Source: Pyrinomonadaceae bacterium
GTDB taxonomy: Bacteria > Acidobacteriota > Blastocatellia > Pyrinomonadales > Pyrinomonadaceae
Assembly (NCBI GenBank): GCA_019186825.1
Contig: JABARP010000003.1
Span: 1 to 64,000 of the forward strand
DNA: 64,000 nt
Direction of reading: 5' to 3'
The position numbers and the translations under genes were made by a program. Below, piece by piece: positions 46,531-54,982 of this stretch. The notes under the pieces were generated by a model. It was not told the origin of the DNA, did not search any database, and saw nothing but the letters and a program-made list of their open reading frames with translations. The stretch's first letter is position 1. Every line of letters begins with the position of its first letter.

Positions 46531-46568
46531 GTCGGGCAAGCCCGGCCGCACTGCATTCAGGCAGAGCC
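46531..46568 (+). repeat. Composite repeat copy B, block 1
   Basis: A 38-base block whose reverse complement matches 9974-10011 with a handful of substitutions (GGCTCTGC.TGAATGC.GTGCGG.C.GGG is shared). It starts 14 bases after the lipase terminator. Confidence 0.75.
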
Positions 46569-46644
46569 GGCAGGATAAGTACACGATAAAGTTTGTCGCC
46601 GAGCGGCGAAGCTCTGCTTCGCCGTGGCAAGAATAGAGACCTTA

Positions 46645-46693
46645 TGGCGGCTAAGCCGCCGAGATGTTTGGGTGAGCTTTTCCGCTCGGCGAC
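46645..46693 (+). repeat. Composite repeat copy B, block 2
   Basis: The palindrome GGCGGCTAAGCCGCC is followed by GAGATGTTTGGGTGAGC and TTTTCCGCTCGGCG, paralleling 9822-9886 read on the minus strand. Confidence 0.7.
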
Positions 46694-46760
46694 GGATGCG
46701 GCTGAGCGCAGAATGGCCGCGATGCGAGACACCACCGCTCTCTGATAAGGAGAGAAGCCG

Positions 46761-46856
46761 TTTGTGCATTCTGTGCATTTTGTATCAATTCGTGCGTTTT
46801 GTGCATTTTCATACAATTCGTGCAAAGTGTGCTTCAAATGGACGGGATGGATGGGT
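46761..46856 (+). repeat. Composite repeat copy B, block 3
   Basis: TTTGTGCATTCTGTGCATTT and onward to GATGGGT is the reverse complement of 9521-9616 with few changes. It ends about 125 bp before the S10 peptidase start, almost the same distance as copy A keeps from glgA. Confidence 0.85.
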
Positions 46857-46981
46857 ATGCTCGTTAGTGACGATGTTGTCGTCGGGGTGGCGAGGCCAAT
46901 CGGAGGAACATCATTGGAGCCCTAAAAGCAACCATTTGCAAGATCTCGCGTATAATGCACAGAAACCCAAAAACTAAACCT

Positions 46982-48508
46982 ATGAAAACTGCTCTTCTCT
47001 TGGCGCTAACTCTACTCGTTTCGATGGCGGCGATCGGTCAGCCGCCGGCGGCAGCCAAACCTTCTGACGAAAAGAAGTCCGACGCGAAGGTGCTCGATCC
47101 CCAAATGGATAAGCCGCCGATCGTTACGCATCACACGTCGCGTGCGGGCAACAAAACGCTCACCTACACGACGACCACAGGTTTTATGCCGATCAAAAAC
47201 GCGCAGACCGGCGAGACCGAAGCACACATTTTCTACATCGCATATACGCTCGATAATCCGCCTGCGAATCGCCCACTGATGTTCTCATTTAACGGCGGGC
47301 CGGGCTCGGCGAGTGTTTGGCTGCACCTCGGAGCTCTCGGCCCAAAGCGCGTGAAGATGCTTAACGACGGGATGTATCCGCCGCCACCATTCGAAATGGA
47401 GGACAACGCAGGTACTTGGCTTGCCGACACGGATCTCGTGTTCATCGATCCGGTCGGGACCGGATATTCGCGTCCGACGAAGAAAGAGTACGGCGAGAAA
47501 TTCTTCGGCCTACGCGGCGACATCGCGTCGGTCGGCGAATTCATACGGCTCTATCTCGGACAAAGCGAGCGCTGGATGTCGCCGCTTTTCCTTGTAGGTG
47601 AAAGTTACGGAACGACGCGGGCTTCGGGCCTCTCGAACTGGCTCTTCGATCACGGGATCGCATTGAACGGCATCGTACTCGTCTCCACCGTCATGAACTT
47701 CCAGACGCTCGACTTTGCGAGCGGCAATGATCTACCGCTCGTCCTCATACTTCCCAGCTACGCGACTACGGCGTGGTACCACAAGCGGCTTTCGCCCGCG
47801 ATGCAGGCAAAACCTGTTGCACAGGTCGCCGAGGAAGCACGGCAGTTCGCCTCGAACGAATATATGCCGGCGATGATGCGCATCGACCGCCTGACGCCAT
47901 CGGAACGTGATGCTCTTGCGGATAAATTTGCAAGTTTGACGGGCCTAACACGCGACTTTGTTGAAAGGAATAACTTCCGCGTTGAGCTCGGCGAATTCAA
48001 CAAAGAACTTTTACGCGATCAACGCCGTTCGACCGGCCGTCTCGACAGCCGCTTTACAGGTATCGACACCGATGCGGCAAGCGACAACCCTGATCGCGAC
48101 CCTTCGATGAGCGCGATACGCCCGCCGTACACTGCTGCATTCAATTCGTATGTTCGCGGCGACCTAGGATTTAAGTCTGATATGGAATATTACATTCTCG
48201 GTGGAGGCGTCGGACGATGGAACTTTGACAGTGATAACAGCTACGCTGATACGAGCGCGTCGCTGCGGTCGGCAATGCAAAAAAATCCGTATATGAAGAT
48301 CATGGTCGCAGCCGGCTATTACGACATGGCGACGCCTTTTTATGCGGCAGAATACACCGTTTCGGCAATGAACCTCGACCCGAGCCTGCGTAAGAATATC
48401 AGCTTCGACTACTACGAGTCCGGACATATGATGTATATCGATGTCCCGTCGCTGATGAAACTGCACAGCGACGCTTCGGCGTTCATCAACAGTGCAGTGA
48501 GGAAATAG
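46982..48508 (+). CDS. Secreted S10-family serine carboxypeptidase-like protein
   Basis: An exported protein of about 508 residues with a signal peptide (TALLLALTLLVSMAAIG-QP). The S10 signatures are present: FSFNGGPGSASVW, the nucleophile motif LVGESYGTTRA, Asp in AAGYYDMATPFY and His in YYESGHMMYID, so the Ser-Asp-His triad appears intact. It would release C-terminal amino acids from peptides outside the cytoplasm. I start at ATG 46982, which puts the signal peptide at the N-terminus; the frame opens at 46955. Confidence 0.93.
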   Translation: MKTALLLALTLLVSMAAIGQPPAAAKPSDEKKSDAKVLDPQMDKPPIVTHHTSRAGNKTLTYTTTTGFMPIKNAQTGETEAHIFYIAYTLDNPPANRPLMFSFNGGPGSASVWLHLGALGPKRVKMLNDGMYPPPPFEMEDNAGTWLADTDLVFIDPVGTGYSRPTKKEYGEKFFGLRGDIASVGEFIRLYLGQSERWMSPLFLVGESYGTTRASGLSNWLFDHGIALNGIVLVSTVMNFQTLDFASGNDLPLVLILPSYATTAWYHKRLSPAMQAKPVAQVAEEARQFASNEYMPAMMRIDRLTPSERDALADKFASLTGLTRDFVERNNFRVELGEFNKELLRDQRRSTGRLDSRFTGIDTDAASDNPDRDPSMSAIRPPYTAAFNSYVRGDLGFKSDMEYYILGGGVGRWNFDSDNSYADTSASLRSAMQKNPYMKIMVAAGYYDMATPFYAAEYTVSAMNLDPSLRKNISFDYYESGHMMYIDVPSLMKLHSDASAFINSAVRK

Positions 48509-48512
48509 ACGT

Positions 48513-48980
48513 TCAGTGTGCGGTCCGGCCGGAAAGAAGCTCGACGGCGTGCTTTAGAACCGGCCGGATCACTTCGAAACATTCTTCAACAGCCTTCGTG
48601 CTTCCAGGGAAATTAACAATGAGCGTCCGGCCGCGAATACCGCTGACGGCGCGCGACAGCATTGCGTAGGGCGTGAATCTCGCGGTCTCGCGACGCATTG
48701 CTTCGGCGATGCCGGGAGCTTCCCGCTCGATCACGGCACGTGTCGCCTCAGGCGTATTGTCGCGGTCGGCAAAGCCCGTGCCGCCGGTCGTCAAGACGCA
48801 ATCCGTGTCGCCGCCGTCACAGATACGTATGAGCGCGGCCGAGATCGCCGCAGCATCATCCGTCACGATCTCGCGTGAGATAACATTGCCAAGTTCACCG
48901 GCAAGCTCAGCAAGTTTCTGCCCCGACGCATCGTTGTCCGGCGATCGTGTGTCGCTTATGGAAAGGATCGCAATATTCAT
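48513..48980 (-). CDS. Molybdenum cofactor biosynthesis protein (MoaB/MogA family)
   Basis: A 155-residue single-domain protein of the MoaB/MogA family, involved in adenylylation of molybdopterin before metal insertion. It has the N-terminal strand MNIAILSISDTR, the glycine-rich TTGGTGFADRDNTPEA loop and the C-terminal VNFPGSTKAVEECFE segment. MogA and MoaB cannot be separated from this alone. It overlaps the end of the EamA transporter gene by four bases and is the last gene of the feo operon. Confidence 0.9.
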   Translation of the reverse strand: MNIAILSISDTRSPDNDASGQKLAELAGELGNVISREIVTDDAAAISAALIRICDGGDTDCVLTTGGTGFADRDNTPEATRAVIEREAPGIAEAMRRETARFTPYAMLSRAVSGIRGRTLIVNFPGSTKAVEECFEVIRPVLKHAVELLSGRTAH

Positions 48981-49876
48981 ACTTTATACGCAGCGGTCGC
49001 TTCGACGTCCTCTACACGCCGGGCGAGACGCCGACTATTGAAGACGCTGGCGAGCACGCCCGCAACTACGAGCAGCATTCCCGCAAGCGTCAAAAGGCTT
49101 TGCGATTCGCCGAAGACGGCCCAGCCTATGACAACTGCGTAAACAAGGCCCGAATAGATGACGATCGCGACACCTGCAACTTTCTCGCGTTGAAGGGCGT
49201 CGGTCAAGTAGATCTGTCCAAGCTGGGAGAAAACGCCGAGGCCGAGCAGCCACAACCAATCGCAACCTGTCGGCTGCACCCACTCGAAAAGAATGGCGAT
49301 GGTTCCCGCGATCGCTCCGATCAGCTGGAAATGAAACACGATCGTCAAACGATGTTCCTCGCCGCTCATCCGACGCACAAGATTGTACGCAACGCCAGAG
49401 CAGAACGCCGAGAATATGCCGAGCAAAACGTAAAACGGTTCGACGCGATGATCGACCCGCTGGATGAGAATGACGCCGGCGAATGCGAGGGCGTAAAAGA
49501 TCCACTGCGTTCGTCCAAGCTTTTCGCCAAGGATCACGATCGCAAGCACGGCGCTGAAGATCGGCGAGACGTACTGCAAGGTCTGCGCGGTCGCAAGCGG
49601 AATGTGCTGGAGCGTTACGAAGAATGTAAAGAGAGCGATCGTGCCGAAAATCCCGCGAAGCGCGAGTATCAAGTGGTTCGAGCCTATGATGCTTGCATTT
49701 GCGCGCCGCAGTCCGATCAGACAAAGCACGGATGCGATCGTGCAACGGAAAAAAACAGCTTCCATCGCGGGCAAATGACTGACCTGTTTGACAAGAACAT
49801 TCGCGATAAAAAAGAACGCGGTCGAAAGGAACATCGACCGCACTCCGCGTGTAATGAATTTGCCGTGATCAGCCAT
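48977..49876 (-). CDS. EamA/DMT-superfamily transporter in the feo operon
   Basis: A membrane protein of about 299 residues with two EamA units and about ten helices (STAFFFIANVLVKQVS, TIALFTFFVTLQHIPLATAQTLQYVSPIF, VYAVVIGWAVFGESQSLLTLAG). I start at ATG 49876, which overlaps the stop of the small Cys-rich gene as TGATG; the frame extends to 49939. The substrate is unknown, and its place in the iron-uptake transcript is unusual. Confidence 0.87.
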   Translation of the reverse strand: MADHGKFITRGVRSMFLSTAFFFIANVLVKQVSHLPAMEAVFFRCTIASVLCLIGLRRANASIIGSNHLILALRGIFGTIALFTFFVTLQHIPLATAQTLQYVSPIFSAVLAIVILGEKLGRTQWIFYALAFAGVILIQRVDHRVEPFYVLLGIFSAFCSGVAYNLVRRMSGEEHRLTIVFHFQLIGAIAGTIAILFEWVQPTGCDWLWLLGLGVFSQLGQIYLTDALQREKVAGVAIVIYSGLVYAVVIGWAVFGESQSLLTLAGMLLVVAGVLASVFNSRRLARRVEDVEATAAYKV

Positions 49877-50043
49877 CAGGTATTTATCATACGCTTTTTC
49901 CCGCTTTTGCTCGCCCCGCAGCCGCAATCTGCTTCGCATTCGCCGTCATTAACTGTAAATGCCCGTTTTTGTGCGATCGCACGCCGCACGAGCAGTATGC
50001 CCGCACCGACGAATATCAGTACAACGATGACCAGTTGCCACAT
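49876..50043 (-). CDS. FeoB-associated Cys-rich small membrane protein
   Basis: A 55-residue protein read directly from the sequence: one N-terminal membrane helix (WQLVIVVLIFVGAGILLV), a basic stop-transfer segment, and a short Cys-rich tail (CEADCGCGASKSGKK). This is the layout of the FeoB-associated Cys-rich family found downstream of feoB in many bacteria, thought to assist ferrous-iron transport. Its ATG overlaps the feoB stop (TGATG) and its stop overlaps the next ATG. Confidence 0.85.
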   Translation of the reverse strand: MWQLVIVVLIFVGAGILLVRRAIAQKRAFTVNDGECEADCGCGASKSGKKRMINT

Positions 50044-52031
50044 CACTCAAAACCTAACATTCGGCCGCCCTGATACGTCAAAAATGCTGCCGTATAGGCG
50101 ATCACCGTCATGTAGCTGAACATAAAGATCGGCCATATCCAGGAGTTCGTCTCGCGCCGAACGACCGCGAGCGTTGACATACATTGCATCGCGAGAACAA
50201 AGAAGACCATCAGCGTCAACGCCGTCAAGGGCGTCCAGATCGGCTTCCCGTCATCGCCTTTAGCGTCGCGGATCGCCGAGACGAGCGTCGTTGATTCGGC
50301 ATCGGCGTCCTTGCCGACATTGTAGATGATACTTAAGGTCGAGACCAGAACTTCGCGTGCGGCAAAGCTTGCGATCAGAGCAACACCGATCTTCCAATCG
50401 AACCCGAGCGGCCGGATCACAGGCTCGATCGTGTGCCCGAGCATTCCGGCAAAGCTGTGCTTAAGCTGCTCGCTTTCTTTTACGACGTCTTCCGCAGGTT
50501 CGCTCCCCGTCTCGACAACCGCCGCTTGCGTCGTCGAAGCGTCGGCCGCCGGTGCGGGCGAAAGGTCTCGCGGAAAATACATCAAAGCCCAAAGGAGTAT
50601 CGAGATAGCAAGGATGACCGTGCCCGCACGCTTCAAGAACAGCCACGCACGCGTGAACATATTCTGTAGCACGGTCCGCAAATTCGGAACGCGATATTCC
50701 GGCAATTCCATCAGGAATGGCGGCGGCGGGGCTTTGAGAACGGTTCGCTTTAGAATGAACGCGACAACAACGGCAACCGCGATGCCGAGAGAGTACATCG
50801 CGAGCATCAAAACGGCAGCAACCGAGATGAACCCGAAGATCGTCTGTCCGGCAAAGAAAGCCGCGATCATCAGCGTATAGACCGGCAGACGTGCCGAACA
50901 GGACATAAACGGCGCGACCATGATCGTCGCGAATCGGTCGCGTCTATTCTCGATCGTGCGCGTTGCCATAATGCCGGGGATCGCACACGCAAAGCTGCTG
51001 ACGAGCGGTAGAAATGCCTTTCCGTGGAGGCCGACCTTGCTCATCAGCTTGTCCATGAGGAATGCCGCGCGGGCCATGTAGCCGGTGTCTTCGAGAAGCG
51101 AAATGAACAAGAACAGCAGCAAGATCTGCGGCAGAAAAACAACAACGCCGCCGACGCCCGCGATGATCCCGTCACTGATCAGATCGGTGAGAATGCCGGG
51201 CGGCATATTCTCTTTTACAAGTGCGCTCAGTCCGCCGAAGCCTTGTTCGAGCAGATCCATCGGGACCGTCGCCCAGGAAAAGATCGCCTGAAAAACAACG
51301 AGGAGCACCGCGACCAGTATCACGAGCCCGAAGAATTTGTGCGTCAGTACCTTGTCGATCTTGCTCGAGATGCGGAGCTTCGACGTGTCGTTGTGACGCG
51401 TCGATTCCTGCACGGCCTTTGAAATGAAGCTGTATCGAGCAAAGATCTTTGCGTGCGGGCCGGACGTCTCGTCAACATCGTTGAAAACAGGAGCGGAACT
51501 CTCGCCCTTTTCAGCCGCTTTGTGAACCTCTTTAGCGAGCTCCTTGATGCCGCGGCCGGACTTCGCATTGATCGCAACGACAGGAACTTTCAACAGTTGA
51601 GAGAGCTTTGCGATGTTGATCTCGTGATCTTGCTTCTCGAAAACGTCGATCATCGTGAGTGCTATAACGACCGGTACCTTGTAGTCGAAAAGTTGTGTTA
51701 CGAGATATAGATTGCGTTCGAGATTGGTCGCATCTACCACCGCAACAACGACGTCCGGACGCCGCACGCCCTTCTGTTCGCCGGTGATGACACTTCGGGC
51801 GATCTGCTCATCGAGCGAGGTCGCGTCGAGGCTGTAAAGCCCGGGAAGGTCTATAAGATCGGCACCGCTGCCGTTCAGCTGCCAGCGGCCGGTCTTTCGT
51901 TCGACGGTAACGCCCGGATAGTTCGCAACCTTTTGCTTTAGGCCGGTAAGTGCATTAAAAAGTGTTGTTTTGCCTGCGTTCGGGTTGCCGGCAAGCGCGA
52001 TCGTGAGGCTGTGGGCAGTGGTTGACGCCAT
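50043..52031 (-). CDS. feoB: Ferrous iron transporter FeoB
   Basis: A 662-residue inner-membrane Fe(II) transporter. The N-terminal G domain has G1 GNPNAGKTTLFNALTG, G2 NYPGVTVERK and G3 DLPGLYSL. The position of G4 reads ALTMIDVF, with Thr where Asn is usual. The membrane domain contains the Gate motifs, for example AFLMDKLMSKVGLHGKAFLP and LVSSFACAIPGIMATR with the conserved Cys. A 25-residue Ala/Thr/Glu insertion lies near residues 480-515. It follows feoA by 20 bases. Confidence 0.96.
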   Translation of the reverse strand: MASTTAHSLTIALAGNPNAGKTTLFNALTGLKQKVANYPGVTVERKTGRWQLNGSGADLIDLPGLYSLDATSLDEQIARSVITGEQKGVRRPDVVVAVVDATNLERNLYLVTQLFDYKVPVVIALTMIDVFEKQDHEINIAKLSQLLKVPVVAINAKSGRGIKELAKEVHKAAEKGESSAPVFNDVDETSGPHAKIFARYSFISKAVQESTRHNDTSKLRISSKIDKVLTHKFFGLVILVAVLLVVFQAIFSWATVPMDLLEQGFGGLSALVKENMPPGILTDLISDGIIAGVGGVVVFLPQILLLFLFISLLEDTGYMARAAFLMDKLMSKVGLHGKAFLPLVSSFACAIPGIMATRTIENRRDRFATIMVAPFMSCSARLPVYTLMIAAFFAGQTIFGFISVAAVLMLAMYSLGIAVAVVVAFILKRTVLKAPPPPFLMELPEYRVPNLRTVLQNMFTRAWLFLKRAGTVILAISILLWALMYFPRDLSPAPAADASTTQAAVVETGSEPAEDVVKESEQLKHSFAGMLGHTIEPVIRPLGFDWKIGVALIASFAAREVLVSTLSIIYNVGKDADAESTTLVSAIRDAKGDDGKPIWTPLTALTLMVFFVLAMQCMSTLAVVRRETNSWIWPIFMFSYMTVIAYTAAFLTYQGGRMLGFE

Positions 52032-52051
52032 CGCAGGAACGCTCCGACAAA

Positions 52052-52297
52052 CTAGAGAGCCACCTCAATGGCGGCAGCTTCGCTGCGTCGCATCGCGAGG
52101 TTGTAGCCGCGGACGCTAACCTCGATCGGATCGTTGAACGGAGCTGATTTTACGAGCTTAACGAGCACACCGGGAATGATGCCCATCTCGAGGATGCGGC
52201 GCGTGATCCGCGAATCGCCGTTAACGGCAATTACACGGCCGGAAGCCCCGATCTCAAGTGTGTTTAGAGTTGTTTGCTGAGCCATTTTCTCTTTCAT
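52052..52297 (-). CDS. feoA: Ferrous iron transport protein FeoA
   Basis: An 81-residue (or 77-residue, from ATG 52285) SH3-like protein that assists FeoB. The pattern LEIGASGRVIAV ... RILEMGIIPGVLVKLVKSAPF ... VRGYNLAMRRSEAAAIEV is typical. It opens the feo operon and lies about 40 bases downstream of a Fur-box-like palindrome. Confidence 0.93.
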   Translation of the reverse strand: MKEKMAQQTTLNTLEIGASGRVIAVNGDSRITRRILEMGIIPGVLVKLVKSAPFNDPIEVSVRGYNLAMRRSEAAAIEVAL

Positions 52298-52336
52298 TCG
52301 AGCTCTGTCCCTCGTATCAAATGAGAAATATACCTT

Positions 52337-52357
52337 AATTGAAAGTGATTTTCAATT
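52337..52357. promoter_or_regulatory. Fur-box-like palindrome upstream of feoA
   Basis: A 21-base inverted repeat centred on 52347 has nine of ten pairs matched. Its core TGAAAGTGATTTTCA (52340-52354) fits the 7-1-7 Fur consensus TGATAATnATTATCA in length and A/T pattern. It lies 40-60 bases before the feoA start, where a Fur-regulated promoter would be expected. Confidence 0.75.
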
Positions 52358-52410
52358 GCAAAATACAAATTCAGATGGGAACACTGTGGTCTTTTTTGAA
52401 AGATCGGTAC

Positions 52411-53919
52411 TTATCGCGGCGTTACGATCGATTCTGAGACGAGATCGGCTTGGAAACCGCCGATCGCGAATCTGACGGGCGTCCTCGAAGCACCGGTCGC
52501 GAGCCAAACCTTGAAGCCCGCTTTGTCCACCGAAGGGTCGCCTGTAACGATCGTGATCAACTGCGCTTCCACCTTATTCCCTGCGAGGGTGATCATTTCG
52601 GGCCTTGAGGGACGCAAAGAAAAGATCTGCACTTTGTCGCGCCAAAAGACAGCAACACGCGTGTCGTTAACAGGATCTGCGGCGTTCCGGCTCGGCGTTA
52701 AGTTGAAGGATCGCATCGCGTAGATGAGCGACAACACGCAATGAACACCAACCGGGCCTTCTGCCCTGTTCGCACCGAACGTTACGACCCCGGTCCGCTG
52801 ATCGAACGTCGCATTTTGCGAATACGGCGCAAGCACGTTTGAGAGCCGTGCAGTGAATGAATTCGGCCCGAGGCTGTCAGGGTTCACGTTCGCGATCATC
52901 GAATCGCCAAGCGAAAATGGCGGGCTTCCACCATCAACGCCGGTCGCCTTGGCTTCGAGAACAAGCGTGTCCTGGATGCCGATAAGCTTCCTTTCCTTTG
53001 CCGACAACTGAAAAGCACCGACCTTTCGCTCGCCTTGTGTAACTTGATAATTCAACTCTTCTCCAAGCTTGAACTTAAGTTCAGCGAGAAGTGGCTGATT
53101 CGGGATGTACGGCGTCGGTGAAGGCGTCGGCCTCACAACCGGCTTTGGAGGTGTCGGCACAACGGTCGGCGTTGGCGTCGGTGTTTGGTTGGGTTGCGGC
53201 GGCGGCTCTACGACGTAGGACGCGAGTGTTGCTCGAAACTTGCCATTGCGGGATTTGAATTCGAACGCAACGGGGATCCTCGTCTCAGTATTCGAAAGCC
53301 AAAGGCGGATCTCCTTGAATCCACGAGCGTCAAAATACGGGCTTGAGACGCGAACGATCGTCGATTCGAAAGTGCCCTGATCCGTCGAGATACTTGCAGA
53401 GCCTTCCGGCAGGAATGTGATCGTCGATTCTTCGCCGTCTTCCGCAAAAGAAAAGCTGCCGCTTCCATTCGCATCACGAGCCTTAAAGATCGCCGTTATC
53501 AGGTCGTACGGTGCCGACGCAGCCTTCGTGTTGTCGACATCGATCTGCCTTGCTGAAACTCCGCCGTCAAGCACTCGATTGATCAAAAGTGGCCGCCCAT
53601 CATCTATCGAAGCGTAGATAGTACGCCTTTCGTCGATCAATGCGATCGCCGCACTCACGAAGCCTTCGGTCTTTATGCGGCCCTCGATCTCGACAACATT
53701 CTTGCCCGCAAGCTGCCCGCGCGAGACGACATTCGTCTCGACGAACGCAACGTTCTTGAACTTGTCGAGGGAAACGCTGTACGAAATGTGCTCGCCGATG
53801 CGGAAAGATCCGGCGGTAGCGGGCGGAGCAACTTGCGTCTGCGCGAACACGGCGGCCGCCAGCATGCAAACGGCGAGGCCGGGCTTTATAAACTTCGAGA
53901 TGAGTGAGAACTTTTGCAT
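52411..53919 (-). CDS. Secreted protein with two DUF3108-like domains
   Basis: An exported protein of about 502 residues (signal ending AAAVFA-QT). Two similar beta-rich domains, about 30-255 and 290-500, each begin FRIGEHISYSV or FKLGEELNYQV and end with a VWLATGASRTPVRF-like strand, the pattern of DUF3108. A Pro/Thr-rich linker (PTPTPTVVPTPP) separates them. DUF3108 proteins are envelope proteins of unknown role. It is oriented away from feoA's promoter side and is convergent with nothing nearby; pyrF lies just upstream on the same strand. Confidence 0.82.
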   Translation of the reverse strand: MQKFSLISKFIKPGLAVCMLAAAVFAQTQVAPPATAGSFRIGEHISYSVSLDKFKNVAFVETNVVSRGQLAGKNVVEIEGRIKTEGFVSAAIALIDERRTIYASIDDGRPLLINRVLDGGVSARQIDVDNTKAASAPYDLITAIFKARDANGSGSFSFAEDGEESTITFLPEGSASISTDQGTFESTIVRVSSPYFDARGFKEIRLWLSNTETRIPVAFEFKSRNGKFRATLASYVVEPPPQPNQTPTPTPTVVPTPPKPVVRPTPSPTPYIPNQPLLAELKFKLGEELNYQVTQGERKVGAFQLSAKERKLIGIQDTLVLEAKATGVDGGSPPFSLGDSMIANVNPDSLGPNSFTARLSNVLAPYSQNATFDQRTGVVTFGANRAEGPVGVHCVLSLIYAMRSFNLTPSRNAADPVNDTRVAVFWRDKVQIFSLRPSRPEMITLAGNKVEAQLITIVTGDPSVDKAGFKVWLATGASRTPVRFAIGGFQADLVSESIVTPR

Positions 53920-53949
53920 TAAATATTCCGGAAGCATCGAGGATCAGGG

Positions 53950-54684
53950 TCAAGCTATGATCGATGCCAAGGCCGCACGCCGATCCTTTTCAGCTGTGAT
54001 CGGCCGCCCCACAACAGCGTAAGTTGCCCCGGCCTCGAGGGCTTCCCTAAATGTCGTTACACGCTTTTGGTCGCCGAACGTTCCGCTAAGAGGACGTATT
54101 CCGGGCGTAACGATCACAAAATCGCCGGTCGTTTCGGCCTTTATCGCCGCGGCTTCGCGTGCAGATGCGACCACGCCATCAAGCCCGGCGGATTCAACGG
54201 TTTTCGCCATTCGCAAAACGTATTCTTCCGCAGTGCCGTTGAAACCGAGTTCGTCCAATTGCTCCTGACTACTGCTCGTAAGCAACGTAACGCCGATGAG
54301 CAGCGGCTTCCGCAGGCTGTCTTTCTCGCACACCTCTTCGACCGCTGCACGTGCGGCCGCCAATGCCTCGCGGCCCGCAGCAGCGTGAAAATTCATCATC
54401 CAAACGCCGAGCCGAGCGGCCGAGACCGCCGCCATCGCCGTGGTGTTCGGTATGTCGTGGAACTTCAGATCGAGGAAAACTCTCTCTCCGCGTTTGACGA
54501 GTTCGGAAACGAAAGCCGGGCCTTCCGCCGTAAATAATTGCAGGCCAACCTTGAACGCGAAAACCTCGCCCGACAGTTCATCGACGATCTCACGTGCAAA
54601 TGCGGCTGTCGGTGTATCGAGAGCGACGATAAGATGCGACTTCGCGTCGGTCGATCGATCTATTAAGGGTGTGGTTGCCGGCAT
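53950..54684 (-). CDS. pyrF: Orotidine 5'-phosphate decarboxylase
   Basis: A 244-residue enzyme that converts OMP to UMP, the last step of pyrimidine synthesis. The active-site motif FLDLKFHDIPNT is at about residues 70-81, the N-terminus reads LIVALDTPTAAFA, and the C-terminal phosphate-binding part contains TPGIRPL and YAVVGRPIT. The length is standard for the PyrF type I group. Confidence 0.96.
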   Translation of the reverse strand: MPATTPLIDRSTDAKSHLIVALDTPTAAFAREIVDELSGEVFAFKVGLQLFTAEGPAFVSELVKRGERVFLDLKFHDIPNTTAMAAVSAARLGVWMMNFHAAAGREALAAARAAVEEVCEKDSLRKPLLIGVTLLTSSSQEQLDELGFNGTAEEYVLRMAKTVESAGLDGVVASAREAAAIKAETTGDFVIVTPGIRPLSGTFGDQKRVTTFREALEAGATYAVVGRPITAEKDRRAALASIIA

Positions 54685-54687
54685 CGG

Positions 54688-54975
54688 TTAGTCGAGGTCG
54701 AGCGGATTCTTGTAAGGCGTGTCGGTGTCCGTTCCCGCACGTTTCATCGCTTCTTTGAACTTCTCTTCGAGAAGGCGTTCGCGGTCCTTCATCGACGACA
54801 TCTCCTGCGAAAATAGCTGGTCGCGAAGCTCCTTCTGTTTACTTAAGCCTTCCTTCAGCTCATCAAAAGAAGCGGTCGCTTTCTTCTTCTCTTCATGAGC
54901 GAGGATCACTCCCGTCGCCGAATCGATCGTCAGTGTCGATTCGCAGCATGGGCAAATTACGGTCAACTTCTCCAT
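54688..54975 (-). CDS. Small zinc-ribbon/coiled-coil protein, unknown
   Basis: A 95-residue protein with one CPCC knuckle at the N-terminus (VICPCCESTLTID) and a charged helical remainder (DELKEGLSKQKELRDQLFSQEMSSMKDRERLLEEKF), probably a coiled coil. Only one Cys pair is present, so it is not a complete zinc ribbon unless it dimerises. It is three bases upstream of pyrF. Confidence 0.65.
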   Translation of the reverse strand: MEKLTVICPCCESTLTIDSATGVILAHEEKKKATASFDELKEGLSKQKELRDQLFSQEMSSMKDRERLLEEKFKEAMKRAGTDTDTPYKNPLDLD

Positions 54976-54982
54976 AACCTTC

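Noticed and set aside
46232..46837. A 201-codon minus-strand frame over the repeat copy B region
   Set aside because: It crosses a terminator hairpin, the repeats and the 3' end of the lipase gene in antisense, with no family similarity.
48947..50119. A 390-codon plus-strand open frame across the feo operon end
   Set aside because: It is antisense to the EamA transporter, the Cys-rich gene and the mog gene; the minus-strand frames have clear family motifs and overlap-coupled starts.
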